Positions 26,025 through 34,932 of a DNA stretch of 64,000 bases are shown here, one piece after another. The DNA is taken from assembly GCA_038182865.1 (NCBI GenBank), contig CP116226.1:2356001-2420000 (forward strand), written 5' to 3'. The stretch's first letter is position 1; each line of letters starts with the position of its first letter. Made by a program: the position numbers and the translations under genes. This DNA comes from Microbacterium enclense (GTDB lineage Bacteria; Actinomycetota; Actinomycetes; Actinomycetales; Microbacteriaceae). The notes under the pieces are model-generated. The model worked only from the letters and a program-made list of their open reading frames with translations, made no database searches and was not told where the DNA came from.

Positions 26025-26921
26025 CTATCGGATCGTCGTGCCCTGGTGGAAGATGCACCGGGGGCCGGGGGAGAACCTCCAGAGGGCGCAGCGGCGACTG
26101 ACGCGGCCGTCGAAACGGAGCACATACTCCACCAGCACGGTGTCGGAGGAGATGATCCGGCTCGAGCGTTCCGTCACTGTTCCCGGTGTGTCGCCGGGAT
26201 CGCGGCTGAGCGCCTCGATGACGGCGTCCTTCGTCCATCGGCGCCCGGATGGCCCGATCTCCACGAACCCGTCGTCGAGAAGCCGCCCGACCTCGACGGG
26301 GATCCGGCGGACGGCCGGATCGAGAAGGCGCTCCTCGGCCGCCCACGCCGCAGCGACGAGCGCATCGGCCGTGACCGCCGCCCCGGGGCCCGGCGGCACG
26401 GGTGTCGTTCGCCCGCTGGCGTGATCACGGCGGAGCACGCTGTAGGCGATGGATGCCACGGGCTCCGCGCCGTCGACCGGCCACCCGTCGCGGTAGTACG
26501 CCTCGCGCACCCATCCCGCGCGCTCGAACACGCGCAGCATCGCGTGATTGTCCTCGCGTGTCTGGCCTTCGAGCCGGATGACGTTCGGACGGGTCGAGAA
26601 CACGTGGGCGCTGGCGAGAGCGAGAGCGGGTGCGCCGAGACCGCGTCCGCGCCAGGCCTCGGCGAGGCGGAGGTCGACCATGGCCGTGCCGTCCGCGAGG
26701 TCGTCCAGGCGCACGAGCTGGACCCTCCCGTGTTCGTCGTCGTCCAGCCAGAACGACTCCGTCTCGTCGTTGCCCCACAAGCCGTCGTCGAGAGCTCGCT
26801 CCGCCTCCGCCGCCGTGGGTCGCGCACGCACGTGGAAGGGGAACGCGTTCGCGGTGAGGAACGCGGTGAGGTCCGCGCGGTCGTGCCCGGACGCGTCGAT
26901 CGGGGTGAGTGACAGTGCCAC
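26025..26921 (-). CDS. GNAT acetyltransferase fused to an NTF2-like/DUF4440-type domain
   Basis: The N-terminal 170 residues form a GNAT domain with the acetyl-CoA loop (EAWRGRGLGAPALALASAHVF) and the typical C-terminal NHAMLRVFERAGWVREAYYRDGW. Residues about 190-298 (ALVAAAWAAEERLLDPAVRR to WRFSPGPRCIFHQGTTI) resemble the NTF2-like/DUF4440 fold, which also occurs alone next to such enzymes. The fusion is therefore plausible. The start is GTG 26921; a TACGGT -10-like hexamer 6 nt before it on the minus strand indicates a leaderless message. Substrate unknown. Confidence 0.78.
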   Translation of the reverse strand: MALSLTPIDASGHDRADLTAFLTANAFPFHVRARPTAAEAERALDDGLWGNDETESFWLDDDEHGRVQLVRLDDLADGTAMVDLRLAEAWRGRGLGAPALALASAHVFSTRPNVIRLEGQTREDNHAMLRVFERAGWVREAYYRDGWPVDGAEPVASIAYSVLRRDHASGRTTPVPPGPGAAVTADALVAAAWAAEERLLDPAVRRIPVEVGRLLDDGFVEIGPSGRRWTKDAVIEALSRDPGDTPGTVTERSSRIISSDTVLVEYVLRFDGRVSRRCALWRFSPGPRCIFHQGTTIR

Positions 26922-26954
26922 TCGTTTACCGTACGCCCCAGAAATCCGAGCGAA

Positions 26955-27665
26955 TCAGGCGGGCGCGGAGCCTGGCCTCGATCGTGGGGCCGTCGAGAAC
27001 AGTTCGGCGAGCGTGATGCTGCCGTGGTCGCTGGTGAGCGCTTCGGCCCGGGCGAGGGTGTGCGCCATCGCCGTTGCGGCTGCCTGTCGTGCTGCTCTCA
27101 TCGCGCCGCGCTTGGACGCCTGAGATGCGCTCCGGGCGGCCGCTTCAGCTTCTCGTCGTTGCCGCGCGTGCTCCTGCTGGCGCTGCAGGTCTTCGACATG
27201 GTCGTTCCACGCGTCTCGAGCTGCTTGTTCCCGCTCGCTCCCCGCCCGAGGGTCGTGATCCGATCGCCCTCGGGGCGGCGGTTCCGAAGCATCTGGCCGC
27301 CGCTCGAGGGGAGCGATGTCCCAGAGGAAGCCGGGGTCATCTCGTTCCGGCGCGTCGGCATCGCTCGGAGCGTCCCAGAGTCGATCCTCGCGGGGAGCGT
27401 TTCGCAGGATGGTCTCTAAGCTGGCTTCGGGATCACTATCGCTCTCATGCGGTGGGCGATCCCTCTCCTCCTCGAAACGTCGGCGGTCCGCACGCCGACT
27501 TTGCGCGAACTCATCGTCCACGCGCCGCGCCTTTTTCAGCAGATGGGTCTGATGAGCCTCTTCCGCTTGTACGGCGTTTCGCTCCCGCTCTTGTTCTGCC
27601 CACCTTTCGTGGGCCTGCGCGAGCATGGCTTCGCTGTTCCTCTGCTGTCGACGGGTGTACCGCAA
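26955..27665 (-). CDS. Highly charged coiled-coil protein of unknown function, TTG start
   Basis: I do not recognise this 236-aa protein. It is dominated by Arg, Glu, Ala and Gln with long predicted helices (RYTRRQQRNSEAMLAQ and DHVEDLQRQQEHARQRREAEAAARSASQ) and a disordered Pro/Asp middle. A TTG at 27665 is preceded by AAGGAG at 8 nt, which makes it the best start. The first residues RYTRRQQRNS resemble RYSRREQRQS in the upstream neighbour, suggesting related N-termini. GC content is visibly lower than in flanking genes, so acquisition by transfer is possible. Confidence 0.55.
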   Translation of the reverse strand: MRYTRRQQRNSEAMLAQAHERWAEQERERNAVQAEEAHQTHLLKKARRVDDEFAQSRRADRRRFEEERDRPPHESDSDPEASLETILRNAPREDRLWDAPSDADAPERDDPGFLWDIAPLERRPDASEPPPRGRSDHDPRAGSEREQAARDAWNDHVEDLQRQQEHARQRREAEAAARSASQASKRGAMRAARQAAATAMAHTLARAEALTSDHGSITLAELFSTAPRSRPGSAPA

Positions 27666-27747
27666 GACGGGGTCTCCTTCATGACGTGGCCGCCACCGAT
27701 GAGGACGATCTCGGTGACTTTGGTTGACGCGGCGAACTCTCGCCTCG

Positions 27748-28293
27748 TTACGGCCACTGGAAGATGTACGCGACCTGAACGAACAGGCTCAGGCCCCCGT
27801 TCAGGAAGGCGAAGAACAGAGATATGCCGTAGGCCCGATAGCGGCACGAGGAGCGTGCTGCGGCCACGAGCCAGAACGGTACGAGAACCGGGAAACCCAC
27901 GACGTTAGCCCAGCCCACGACGGGAGCGAAGGAGAGTGCGAAGAGGAGGGCGGTGACGATGTACGGCCAGCGTGCTTCCGGCTTGCGTCTCTCCGATTCT
28001 CGGCGTCTCTCACGAACCGATCGATCGACACGCGCGAGGTGTTCCCGCTGAAAGCGGTGATCTTCCTTCAGGCTCTGACGTTGTTCGCGGCGGGAATATC
28101 TGTCTGTCAAGGTGTGGGGCCGATCGCTCAGGAGCAGACTGTGGGCTGCCTCCCTCAATCTGGCATTGACGATGACCCTCTCCCGCCGGAACGGCGACCC
28201 GAATGGGGATTCCGAACAACTCCGAACGTGCGAACCAGACCCGTGCGACAACGTCGCACGCCCCGCGCCGGCCGGGTCCGACGAATTCTGCAT
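27748..28293 (-). CDS. Membrane protein of unknown function with charged N-terminal helix
   Basis: The last 75 residues hold two to three membrane helices (WPYIVTALLFALSFAPVVGW, VVGFPVLVPFWLVAAA, GISLFFAFLNGGLSLFVQVAYIFQW) after a strongly basic helix (SVRERRRESERRKPEARW). The ATG at 28293 gives 181 aa, but the first 60 residues look non-coding. A TTG at 28110 would give 120 aa beginning LTDRYSRREQRQSLKED, which resembles the N-terminus of the downstream gene and is in my view the likelier start. Lower GC, with rare codons such as AGA and ATA, marks an accessory patch. No function assigned. Confidence 0.5.
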   Translation of the reverse strand: MQNSSDPAGAGRATLSHGSGSHVRSCSESPFGSPFRRERVIVNARLREAAHSLLLSDRPHTLTDRYSRREQRQSLKEDHRFQREHLARVDRSVRERRRESERRKPEARWPYIVTALLFALSFAPVVGWANVVGFPVLVPFWLVAAARSSCRYRAYGISLFFAFLNGGLSLFVQVAYIFQWP

Positions 28294-28323
28294 CGTCGGT
28301 GGCCCGGACCGCCGCAGGATTTC

Positions 28324-29364
28324 TCAGACCGTGGCGGTCGCGGTGGTCGGCTGCCAGCCGAGCGCGGGAGCGACGTGGCGGGCGAAGTTCTCGACCAGGC
28401 GCAGGTTGAACTCCACGCCCATCTGCGACGGGATCGTCAGCATGAGGGTGTCGGCGCTCATGACCGCGGCGTCGTTCTGCAGCTGCTCGACGAGGACGTC
28501 GGGCGTGGCCGCGTACGTCTTGCCGAAGGTCGAACGCATGCCGTCGATCACGCCGATCTGATCGCTGCCGGCGGAGCCGCCGAAGTACATCTCATCTTCG
28601 GCCGTGACGATCGGGAAGATGCTGCGGCTGACCGAGGTGCGCGGCTCGCCGGCGTGACCGGCCTCGCGCCATGCGGCGCGGAATGCGTCGAGCTGCTGCG
28701 CCTGCAGGATGTCGAACGGTGTGCCGTCGGCCTCGGTGAGCAGGGTCGACGACATGAGGTTCACGCCGATGCGGCCCGCCCACTCGGCGGTCGCCGTCGT
28801 GCCGGCGCCCCACCAGATGCGCTTCTTGAGACCGGGCGAGTGCGGCTCGATGCGCTGCAGACCGGTGCCGCCGCCGAAGGGGCTCATCGGGTCGCGTTCG
28901 GCGAGGCCTTCGCCGTCGATCGCGCGCAGGAACAGGTCGAAGTGCTCACGCGCGATGTCGCCGCCGCGGGGGTCCTGCGAACCCGTGTAGCCGAACGCCT
29001 CGTACCCGCGGACGACCGTCTCGGGTGACCCACGGCTCACGCCGAGGGCGAGGCGATTGCCGCTGATGAGGTCGACGGAGGCCGCCTCCTCGGCGAGCAT
29101 GAGCGGGTTCTCGTAACGCATGTCGATGACGCCGGTGCCGACCTCGATGCGCGAGGTGCGCGCCGCGATCGCGGCGAGCAGCGGCATCGGAGCCGCCTGC
29201 TGTCGAGCGAAGTGGTGCACGCGGAACGAGACGCCGTTGACCCCGAGGTCGTCCATGCCCTGGGCGAGATCGATCGCCTGGAGCATCGAGTCGCCGGCGG
29301 TCAGTTGACGACCGCCGCCGAGGGGGCCGTAATGGCCGAAGGAGAGGGTGCCGAAGGAACGCAT
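28324..29364 (-). CDS. LLM class (luciferase-like) flavin-dependent oxidoreductase
   Basis: This 346-aa protein belongs to the bacterial luciferase-like monooxygenase superfamily, which uses reduced FMN or F420. Visible family traits are GVNGVSFRVHHFARQQAAPMPLLAAIAARTSRIEVGTGV, the LISGNRLALGVSRGSPE segment near the phosphate site and ALGWQP at the end. The substrate is unknown. It is divergent from the membrane protein gene at 29423, with overlapping upstream regions. Confidence 0.85.
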   Translation of the reverse strand: MRSFGTLSFGHYGPLGGGRQLTAGDSMLQAIDLAQGMDDLGVNGVSFRVHHFARQQAAPMPLLAAIAARTSRIEVGTGVIDMRYENPLMLAEEAASVDLISGNRLALGVSRGSPETVVRGYEAFGYTGSQDPRGGDIAREHFDLFLRAIDGEGLAERDPMSPFGGGTGLQRIEPHSPGLKKRIWWGAGTTATAEWAGRIGVNLMSSTLLTEADGTPFDILQAQQLDAFRAAWREAGHAGEPRTSVSRSIFPIVTAEDEMYFGGSAGSDQIGVIDGMRSTFGKTYAATPDVLVEQLQNDAAVMSADTLMLTIPSQMGVEFNLRLVENFARHVAPALGWQPTTATATV

Positions 29365-29422
29365 AGTACGTGCAACGCGGCATCCGTGGATCTATTCCCA
29401 CGCATATACCGGGCGTGGCACG

Positions 29423-30199
29423 ATGCAGAGGATGGACGCGGACCGACGAAGCGAGCTCGAGCGCCTGCGCGCACGAGCGTACGGCCCGGATGCCGACATC
29501 GCAGCCGACCCGGAAGCTGTCCAGCGTCTGCGCGAGTTGGAAGATCTCGAGCGTTCGCACGTCCCTCAGCCGATGGTCGTCCGAAGCCCCCTCGACGGGC
29601 AGGCGGCGGGGGAGAGCGTCGCCGACGAGTCGCCCGGGGACGACGAAGAGGACGCGGAGACCCTCGAAGCTCCCGCGGGGGAGCGGCCACCTCTTCTCCG
29701 CTCGCGGCGGCGGGTCTGGATCGCGGCCGTCGGGCTCGCGGCGGCGCTGGCGCTGACGAGTGCGGCGACCGCTGCCGGCGTGAGCGTCACCGCTGTCGAT
29801 CGCACCGCCGGGATCGCGCAGACGGACGCTCTCACGGCCGATCCCGATGCCGAGCTCGGTACCGCCGGGTATCTCGGCTTCGATCCGTCTCAGACCCGCG
29901 GGTACGCCGACTACTACGGGTTGACCGTCTTCCAGGGGAGGACGCAGATCGACTCCGAGGGCAACAACGCCGATTGCCTCCTCGTCATCGACACCGACGA
30001 GCTCCGCGACGGGGATACGGGTCGTGTGAGCGGCGGGGTGCGGACGGGGTCGTGCGGGGCTGGACCGTTCCCGGCGTCCGTGGAGTTCATCGTGACCCCG
30101 TCGTTCCCCGAGACCTTCCGCACCCGTTACCCGGTGGGGACCGCCGTGCAGTTCGTCCTCGATGGGGACAATGTCGGAGTTTTCACGGCAGCGCGGTGA
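29423..30199 (+). CDS. Single-pass membrane protein with acidic cytoplasmic part, unknown function
   Basis: The 258-aa product has a charged N-terminal region with a short SHOCT-like pattern (ELERLRARAYGPDADIAADPEAVQRLRELED), an acidic linker, one membrane helix (VWIAAVGLAAALALTSAATAAGV), and an extracellular domain with two cysteines (NADCLLVID and TGSCGAG) that may form a disulfide. I do not recognise a named family. ATG 29423 or 29432 are both possible; the frame to 29348 runs into the divergent gene. Confidence 0.7.
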   Translation: MQRMDADRRSELERLRARAYGPDADIAADPEAVQRLRELEDLERSHVPQPMVVRSPLDGQAAGESVADESPGDDEEDAETLEAPAGERPPLLRSRRRVWIAAVGLAAALALTSAATAAGVSVTAVDRTAGIAQTDALTADPDAELGTAGYLGFDPSQTRGYADYYGLTVFQGRTQIDSEGNNADCLLVIDTDELRDGDTGRVSGGVRTGSCGAGPFPASVEFIVTPSFPETFRTRYPVGTAVQFVLDGDNVGVFTAAR

Positions 30200-30220
30200 G
30201 GGGCTCTGTTCGTCCGACGG

Positions 30221-30254
30221 AGCCGAGCCCGTCGAGCCGAGCCTGTCGAAAGGC
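30221..30254. repeat. REP-like element (GAGCC..GTCGA units)
   Basis: Two adjoining copies of GAGCCnGTCGA (GAGCCCGTCGA and GAGCCTGTCGA) lie in the gap before the helicase gene. They belong to the same repeat family as the copies at 9011 and 39475-39622. Confidence 0.6.
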
Positions 30255-30286
30255 GCGTCCCGCCCACCGGATGAGAGGGTGGAGCA

Positions 30287-32968
30287 ATGCCCTCTCTCCT
30301 CGAGCACGTGCCCGCAGGCAGCGATCCGGATGCCGCGTACCTGGGCTTCGTGGAGTGGGCCTCCGAACGCGGACTGACGCTGTATCCCGCTCAGGACGAG
30401 GCTGTCATCGAGATCGTCTCGGGCGCGAACGTTATCCTGTCGACCCCGACCGGCACGGGCAAGTCGCTCGTCGCGGTCGCCGCGCACGCGGCATCCCTCT
30501 CCCGGGGCGGCCGCACGTACTACACGGCGCCGATCAAGGCGCTCGTGAGCGAGAAGTTCTTCGCGTTGGTCGACATCTTCGGTGCCGAGAACGTCGGGAT
30601 GGTCACGGGCGACTCCTCGGTCAACGCCGACGCCCCGATCATCTGCTGCACGGCCGAGATCCTCGCGAACCTGGCCCTCCGCCAGGGCGCCGACGCCGAT
30701 GTCGATCAGGTCGTCATGGACGAGTTCCACTACTACGGCGAAGCCGACCGCGGCTGGGCGTGGCAGGTGCCGCTGCTGCTGCTGAACCGCGCGCAGTTCA
30801 TCCTCATGTCGGCGACCCTCGGTGACGTCGAGGACATCGCCGACGATCTCTCGCGTCGCACCGGTCGGCCCACGGCGCGGGTGACCGGCGTCGAGCGCCC
30901 CGTGCCGCTGCACTTCGAGTACGCCCGCACGCCGGTGCACGAGACAGTGCAGGAGCTGCTCGACACCAAGCAGGCGCCGATCTACGTGGTGCACTTCTCG
31001 CAGGCCGCGGCCATGGAGCGCGCTCAGGCGCTGTCGTCTATCCGGATCGTCGGCCGCGAGCAGCGCGACGAGATCGCCGAGGCGATCGGCGGGTTCCGCT
31101 TCACGACCGGCTTCGGCAAAACGCTGTCGCGCTACGTGCGCGCGGGCATCGGCGTACACCACGCGGGCATGCTGCCGCGGTACCGCCGCTTGGTCGAGAC
31201 CCTCGCGCAGCGGGGGCTCCTCCGCGTCATCTGCGGAACCGACACTCTCGGCGTCGGCATCAACGTGCCGATCCGCACCGTGCTCATGACCGCGCTGACC
31301 AAGTACGACGGCACGCGCATGCGCCAGCTCTCGGCGCGCGAGTTCCACCAGATCGCGGGTCGCGCGGGTCGTGCCGGGTACGACACCGCCGGGACCGTCG
31401 TCGTCATGGCGCCCGACCACGAGATCGAGAACGCCGCGCAGATCCTGAAGGCCGGCGACGACCTCAAGAAGCAGAAGAAGATCGTGCGCAAGAAGGCGCC
31501 GCAGGGCTTCGTCAACTGGACCGAGCAGAGCTACGACCGCCTCGTCGCGGCCGAGCCCGAGCCCCTCCAACCGCAGATGAAGCTGAGTGCCGCCATGCTC
31601 ATCAACGTCATCGCGCGCGGCGGGGACGTCTTCGGCAATGTCCGTTCGCTCGTGTTCGACAACCACGAGCCCCGCGCTCGCCAGTACGAGCTGGCCCGCC
31701 GGGCGATCGCGATCTTCCGCACCCTCGTGCAGGCAGGAGTCGTCGAGGCGGGGGCCGATGGCATCCGCCTCACCGTCGACCTCCAGCCGAACTTCGCCCT
31801 CAACCAGCCGCTGTCGCCGTTCGCGCTCGCCGCGATCGAGATGCTCGATCCGGAGGTCGAGCTGGGCCGGGGACCGGATGCCACGCCCCCGGCGTCGTCG
31901 GTCGGCACGGGCCACTATGCCCTCGACGTTGTCAGCGTCATCGAGGCGACGCTCGACGACCCGCGGCCGATCCTGTCGCAGCAGCAGTTCCGCGCACGTG
32001 GCGAGGCGGTCGCGGCGATGAAGCGCGAGGGCATCGAGTACGACGAGCGCATGGAACTGCTCGAGGAGATCACGTGGCCGAAGCCGCTCGACGAGCTGCT
32101 CGCGCAGGCGTACGAGGTCTTCGCGTCGAGTCAGCCCTGGATCCGCGACTTCGAGCTGTCGCCCAAGTCGGTCGTGCGCGACATGTTCGAGCGGGCGTGC
32201 TCGTTCGGCGAGTACGTCTCGCTGTACCAGCTCGCGCGCAGCGAGGGCCTGGTGCTGCGCTACCTCAGCGACGCGTACCGCGCCATCCGTCAGACCGTCC
32301 CGGCCGACGCGCAGACACCCGACCTGCTCGACCTCATCGCGTGGCTCGGCGAACTCGTGCGGCAGGTCGACTCGAGCCTGGTCGACGAGTGGGAACAGCT
32401 CATCAACCCCGCCGACGATCCCGACGCCCCGGTGGTGCCGCCCGCGCCGCCCTCGATCCTCACGAACCGACGCGCGTTCGTCGTGCTCGTGCGCAACGAG
32501 ATGTTCCGGCGGGTTCAGCTGGCTGCGCTGCAGCGCGACGACGAACTCGTCGAGCTCGACCCCGAGGTGGACTGGCCCGGCGTGCTCGACAGCTACTTCG
32601 ACGAGCACGACACGATCGGCACCGGGGGAGCTTCCCGCTCCTCCGCGCTGGTGGAGATCGACGAATCGTCGGCGTCGGACGGCGTCTGGCGCGTCGAGCA
32701 GGTCATCGACGACCCCGCAGCCGACCACGACTGGCGCATTCGTGCCGAGGTCGACCTCGCCGCCTCCGAGGAGGAGGGCACGGCGATCGTGCGGGTCACC
32801 GAGGTGCTGCGGCTCAGACGGGGGCGACGGGAGAGCCGGTGCGCTGTCCGGGCCGGCGACCGCGTCAGCGGGCCGTGGCGCGCGCTCGTCGGCTCGTCCC
32901 GAGCACGCGGCGGACGATCAGACCGACCACGGCGACCACCACCGTGGCCACCAGTGGCGGCACGATGA
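30287..32968 (+). CDS. DEAD/DEAH-box RNA helicase of the DUF3516 type
   Basis: The helicase has motif I TPTGTGKS, motif II DEFH in VVMDEFHYYGEADRGWAWQ, motif III MSATLGD, and motif VI HQIAGRAGRAGYD, in a Ski2-like arrangement, followed by a C-terminal region (DUF3516-like) ending in VIVRVTEVLRL at about residue 844. After that the frame continues for about 49 Arg- and Pro-rich residues that overlap the convergent gene by 104 bp. Members I know end close to VTEVLRL, so this tail probably reflects a lost stop or a small frameshift. A GAGGGT 6 nt before the ATG suggests a leaderless start. Confidence 0.9.
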   Translation: MPSLLEHVPAGSDPDAAYLGFVEWASERGLTLYPAQDEAVIEIVSGANVILSTPTGTGKSLVAVAAHAASLSRGGRTYYTAPIKALVSEKFFALVDIFGAENVGMVTGDSSVNADAPIICCTAEILANLALRQGADADVDQVVMDEFHYYGEADRGWAWQVPLLLLNRAQFILMSATLGDVEDIADDLSRRTGRPTARVTGVERPVPLHFEYARTPVHETVQELLDTKQAPIYVVHFSQAAAMERAQALSSIRIVGREQRDEIAEAIGGFRFTTGFGKTLSRYVRAGIGVHHAGMLPRYRRLVETLAQRGLLRVICGTDTLGVGINVPIRTVLMTALTKYDGTRMRQLSAREFHQIAGRAGRAGYDTAGTVVVMAPDHEIENAAQILKAGDDLKKQKKIVRKKAPQGFVNWTEQSYDRLVAAEPEPLQPQMKLSAAMLINVIARGGDVFGNVRSLVFDNHEPRARQYELARRAIAIFRTLVQAGVVEAGADGIRLTVDLQPNFALNQPLSPFALAAIEMLDPEVELGRGPDATPPASSVGTGHYALDVVSVIEATLDDPRPILSQQQFRARGEAVAAMKREGIEYDERMELLEEITWPKPLDELLAQAYEVFASSQPWIRDFELSPKSVVRDMFERACSFGEYVSLYQLARSEGLVLRYLSDAYRAIRQTVPADAQTPDLLDLIAWLGELVRQVDSSLVDEWEQLINPADDPDAPVVPPAPPSILTNRRAFVVLVRNEMFRRVQLAALQRDDELVELDPEVDWPGVLDSYFDEHDTIGTGGASRSSALVEIDESSASDGVWRVEQVIDDPAADHDWRIRAEVDLAASEEEGTAIVRVTEVLRLRRGRRESRCAVRAGDRVSGPWRALVGSSRARGGRSDRPRRPPPWPPVAAR

Positions 32969-33782
32969 TCTCCGGCATCGTGGATGCCGAGACGAAGACC
33001 CGCGCACCGTATTCGGCCATGCCGGGCAGGTCGCGAGCGAGCACGCGGGTGCCCGCGGCGGAGGAGATGGCCGTCGTGAGCGCCGGAACCAGCCACACCA
33101 GCACGAGTCCCACGAGGCCCGTCAACACCCGCCCGAACGTCGAGACGCCCGTCCACACGATCGCGAGTCCAATGAGCACCGGCGCGAGGTACGGAAGCAC
33201 CGGCAGCAGGCCCTCGAGCGGAGAGGTGTACGAGAACAGCGGGAAGAGGAAAGCTGCGATCCACGGCCCTCCCGCCGCGGCCCCCACGACGAGGCCCAGA
33301 CCCGCGCCGGCGCGCGGCGCGGCGGCGATGAGGACGCACGCGACCCATGCCGTCAGCGCGGCCAGCACGGCCACCATCGTCAGCAGCACCAGATAGAGCA
33401 CCGACTCGTCGCGCTCCTGTAGGACCGAACGGGTGGTTGCCAGGGTCTGCACGACCGCGACGACCTGCACGATCGCGAGCCCGCCGAGCGCGGCGAACGA
33501 GCGCATCAGACCCGGACGCGACCCGCGCGCACGGGCGATGATCCCGGCGAAGACACCCCCGACGACGAGCAGCACGATGATCGTCGTGATCGCGTACTGG
33601 CTGTACGGCAGCAACACGAAGGGCCCGTTCTTCGCGGCATCCTGCCCCTCGCCGAGGTTCTGCAGCGGAAGGAATGGCCCGGTCAGAAGCCAGGGCAAAA
33701 GGCCCGCCACCCCTCCCGCCGCCCCCAGCAGCACGAACCACGGAGTACGCGTTCGGCGGCGCGTGTCGGTGTCATCGTCCAT
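32865..33782 (-). CDS. Polytopic membrane protein of unknown function
   Basis: The 305-aa protein has about eight hydrophobic helices, beginning WFVLLGAAGGVAGLLPWLL, with a conserved-looking extracellular loop after helix 1 (QNLGEGQDAAKNGPFVLLPYSQYA). The ends are charged (DDDTDTRRRTRT and RRVLGTSRRARATAR). I do not recognise a family or substrate. Its 3' end overlaps the helicase reading frame by 104 bp in antisense; hydrophobic continuity to the stop shows that this gene, not the helicase tail, is the real occupant of the overlap. Confidence 0.75.
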   Translation of the reverse strand: MDDDTDTRRRTRTPWFVLLGAAGGVAGLLPWLLTGPFLPLQNLGEGQDAAKNGPFVLLPYSQYAITTIIVLLVVGGVFAGIIARARGSRPGLMRSFAALGGLAIVQVVAVVQTLATTRSVLQERDESVLYLVLLTMVAVLAALTAWVACVLIAAAPRAGAGLGLVVGAAAGGPWIAAFLFPLFSYTSPLEGLLPVLPYLAPVLIGLAIVWTGVSTFGRVLTGLVGLVLVWLVPALTTAISSAAGTRVLARDLPGMAEYGARVFVSASTMPEIIVPPLVATVVVAVVGLIVRRVLGTSRRARATAR

Positions 33783-34169
33783 GAGTCCCCCGTCTCGGTC
33801 GATGCTCCGACGCTATCGGAGGGTCGCGGCGAATCCGTCGCACCGAGCCATCGCCGCGATCTGGGGCGCGTGGCGGCTGCCTTCTACACGAAGAGCAATC
33901 GGGTGAATTCCTGCACCGTCTCGCGGCAGCTTCCCGCCGGCAGTCCGCGCCGTGATCTACAGTCGGGGCGCGTCGAAGCGCGCACGGACGAGCGCTGCAC
34001 CGCCGTGGGTGCAACCCTCGCCGACATACGAACGACGGTGACCCGCCTCGACGGCCCCCACCCGCTGTTTCTCATCGCACGCGGTTGATCCGCGGAGCTG
34101 CGGAAACGCGCTGACGAACGACGGATGCCGAGGCCCCGAGGCCCCGGCATCCCGTGTGCTCCTGCGTGA
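33783..34169. other. Intergenic region without supported gene
   Basis: This 387-bp stretch between the membrane protein start and the end of dps holds short open frames on both strands (about 70-90 codons) with no motif, poor codon bias and no clear ribosome site. The only structure I see is the hairpin at 34123-34152. Confidence 0.5.
34123..34152 (-). terminator. Stem-loop downstream of dps
   Basis: GGATGCCG and CGGCATCC pair around a GC-rich loop about 18 bp past the dps stop. There is no T-run, but the position fits a terminator. Confidence 0.45.
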
Positions 34170-34730
34170 TCAGCCTTTGCGTGCGACGCGGTTCTCGGCG
34201 CTGACCATCCACGACAGCTGCTCGAGGCGCTCGAGGATGGAGTGCAGGATGTCGGCGCTCGTGGGGTCCTCGTCGTCGACGTCGTCGTGCACGTCGCGAA
34301 CGGTGCCCACGGTGGCGTCGATGCGCTCGGTGATCAGGTCGACGACCTCGGCCGTGTCGACTTCGCCCTGGGGGAACTCGGGCAAGGTCGTCGTCTCGGC
34401 GATCGTGTCGCTGCGGCCGTCGGGGAGCGCGTGCAGCGAGCGCATGCGCTCGGCGACGGTGTCACTGAACTCACGGGCCGCGTCGATGATCTCGTCGAGC
34501 TGGAGGTGGGTGTCGCGGAAGTTCTTGCCGACGACGTTCCAATGCGCCTGCTTGCCCTGGATCGACAGTTCGATCAGATCGACCAGCACCGCCTGCAGGC
34601 TGTCGGTCAGCTTCTCGGACGCCTGGAAGCCCTTCTCGGCGTTCTGCTCGTCGGTCGTCTCGGGGCCGCTGCCGCCGCGCGCGGGGCGGCGACGGTTCTT
34701 GGTCGGGGTGTCCTTGGTGGTCGTGGACAT
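34170..34730 (-). CDS. dps: Dps-family DNA-binding ferritin
   Basis: Dps stores iron as a dodecamer and protects DNA from peroxide in stationary phase. The 186-aa protein has the ferroxidase signature GKQAHWNVVGKNFRDTHLQLDEIID (His, Asp and Glu ligands at the dimer interface) and the helix ADILHSILERLEQLSWMVSAEN. A basic N-terminal tail (TTTKDTPTKNRRRPARGG) fits DNA binding. ATG 34730 follows AGGAA; five residues upstream in frame are not needed. Its promoter carries a CACAAC box 27 bp before TAACGT, like other stress genes here. Confidence 0.94.
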   Translation of the reverse strand: MSTTTKDTPTKNRRRPARGGSGPETTDEQNAEKGFQASEKLTDSLQAVLVDLIELSIQGKQAHWNVVGKNFRDTHLQLDEIIDAAREFSDTVAERMRSLHALPDGRSDTIAETTTLPEFPQGEVDTAEVVDLITERIDATVGTVRDVHDDVDDEDPTSADILHSILERLEQLSWMVSAENRVARKG

Positions 34731-34760
34731 GCACGTTCCTTTCACTCGCGGTCATCAGCG

Positions 34761-34799
34761 ACGTTAGATCGTGACCAGCGGTGCAGGGCGGGGGTTGTG
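34761..34799 (-). promoter_or_regulatory. CACAAC-N27-TAACGT promoter of dps
   Basis: Read on the minus strand, CACAAC (plus 34794-34799) precedes the -10-like TAACGT (plus 34761-34766) by 27 bp. The layout matches the promoters of GH15, Mn-catalase and others (see findings). Confidence 0.5.
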
Positions 34800-34932
34800 T
34801 GTCTCGCACCGCCGAGGTAATCGAGACACGGGATAGGGGTTTCGGCGGATTACGCCCTCACGGGGCGACAACGACCGAGAGGGTGTGGAACCATGCGTTC
34901 AGACCGGGGCGGTCGATGAGGGACGCGAGCGC

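Noticed and set aside
28946..32728. 1260-codon minus-strand frame opposite the helicase
   Set aside because: Antisense shadow in the codon frame that stays open in high-GC DNA; the helicase motifs lie on the plus strand.
33870..34150. Small frames on both strands between the membrane protein and dps
   Set aside because: No ribosome site, no conserved motif and poor codon bias.
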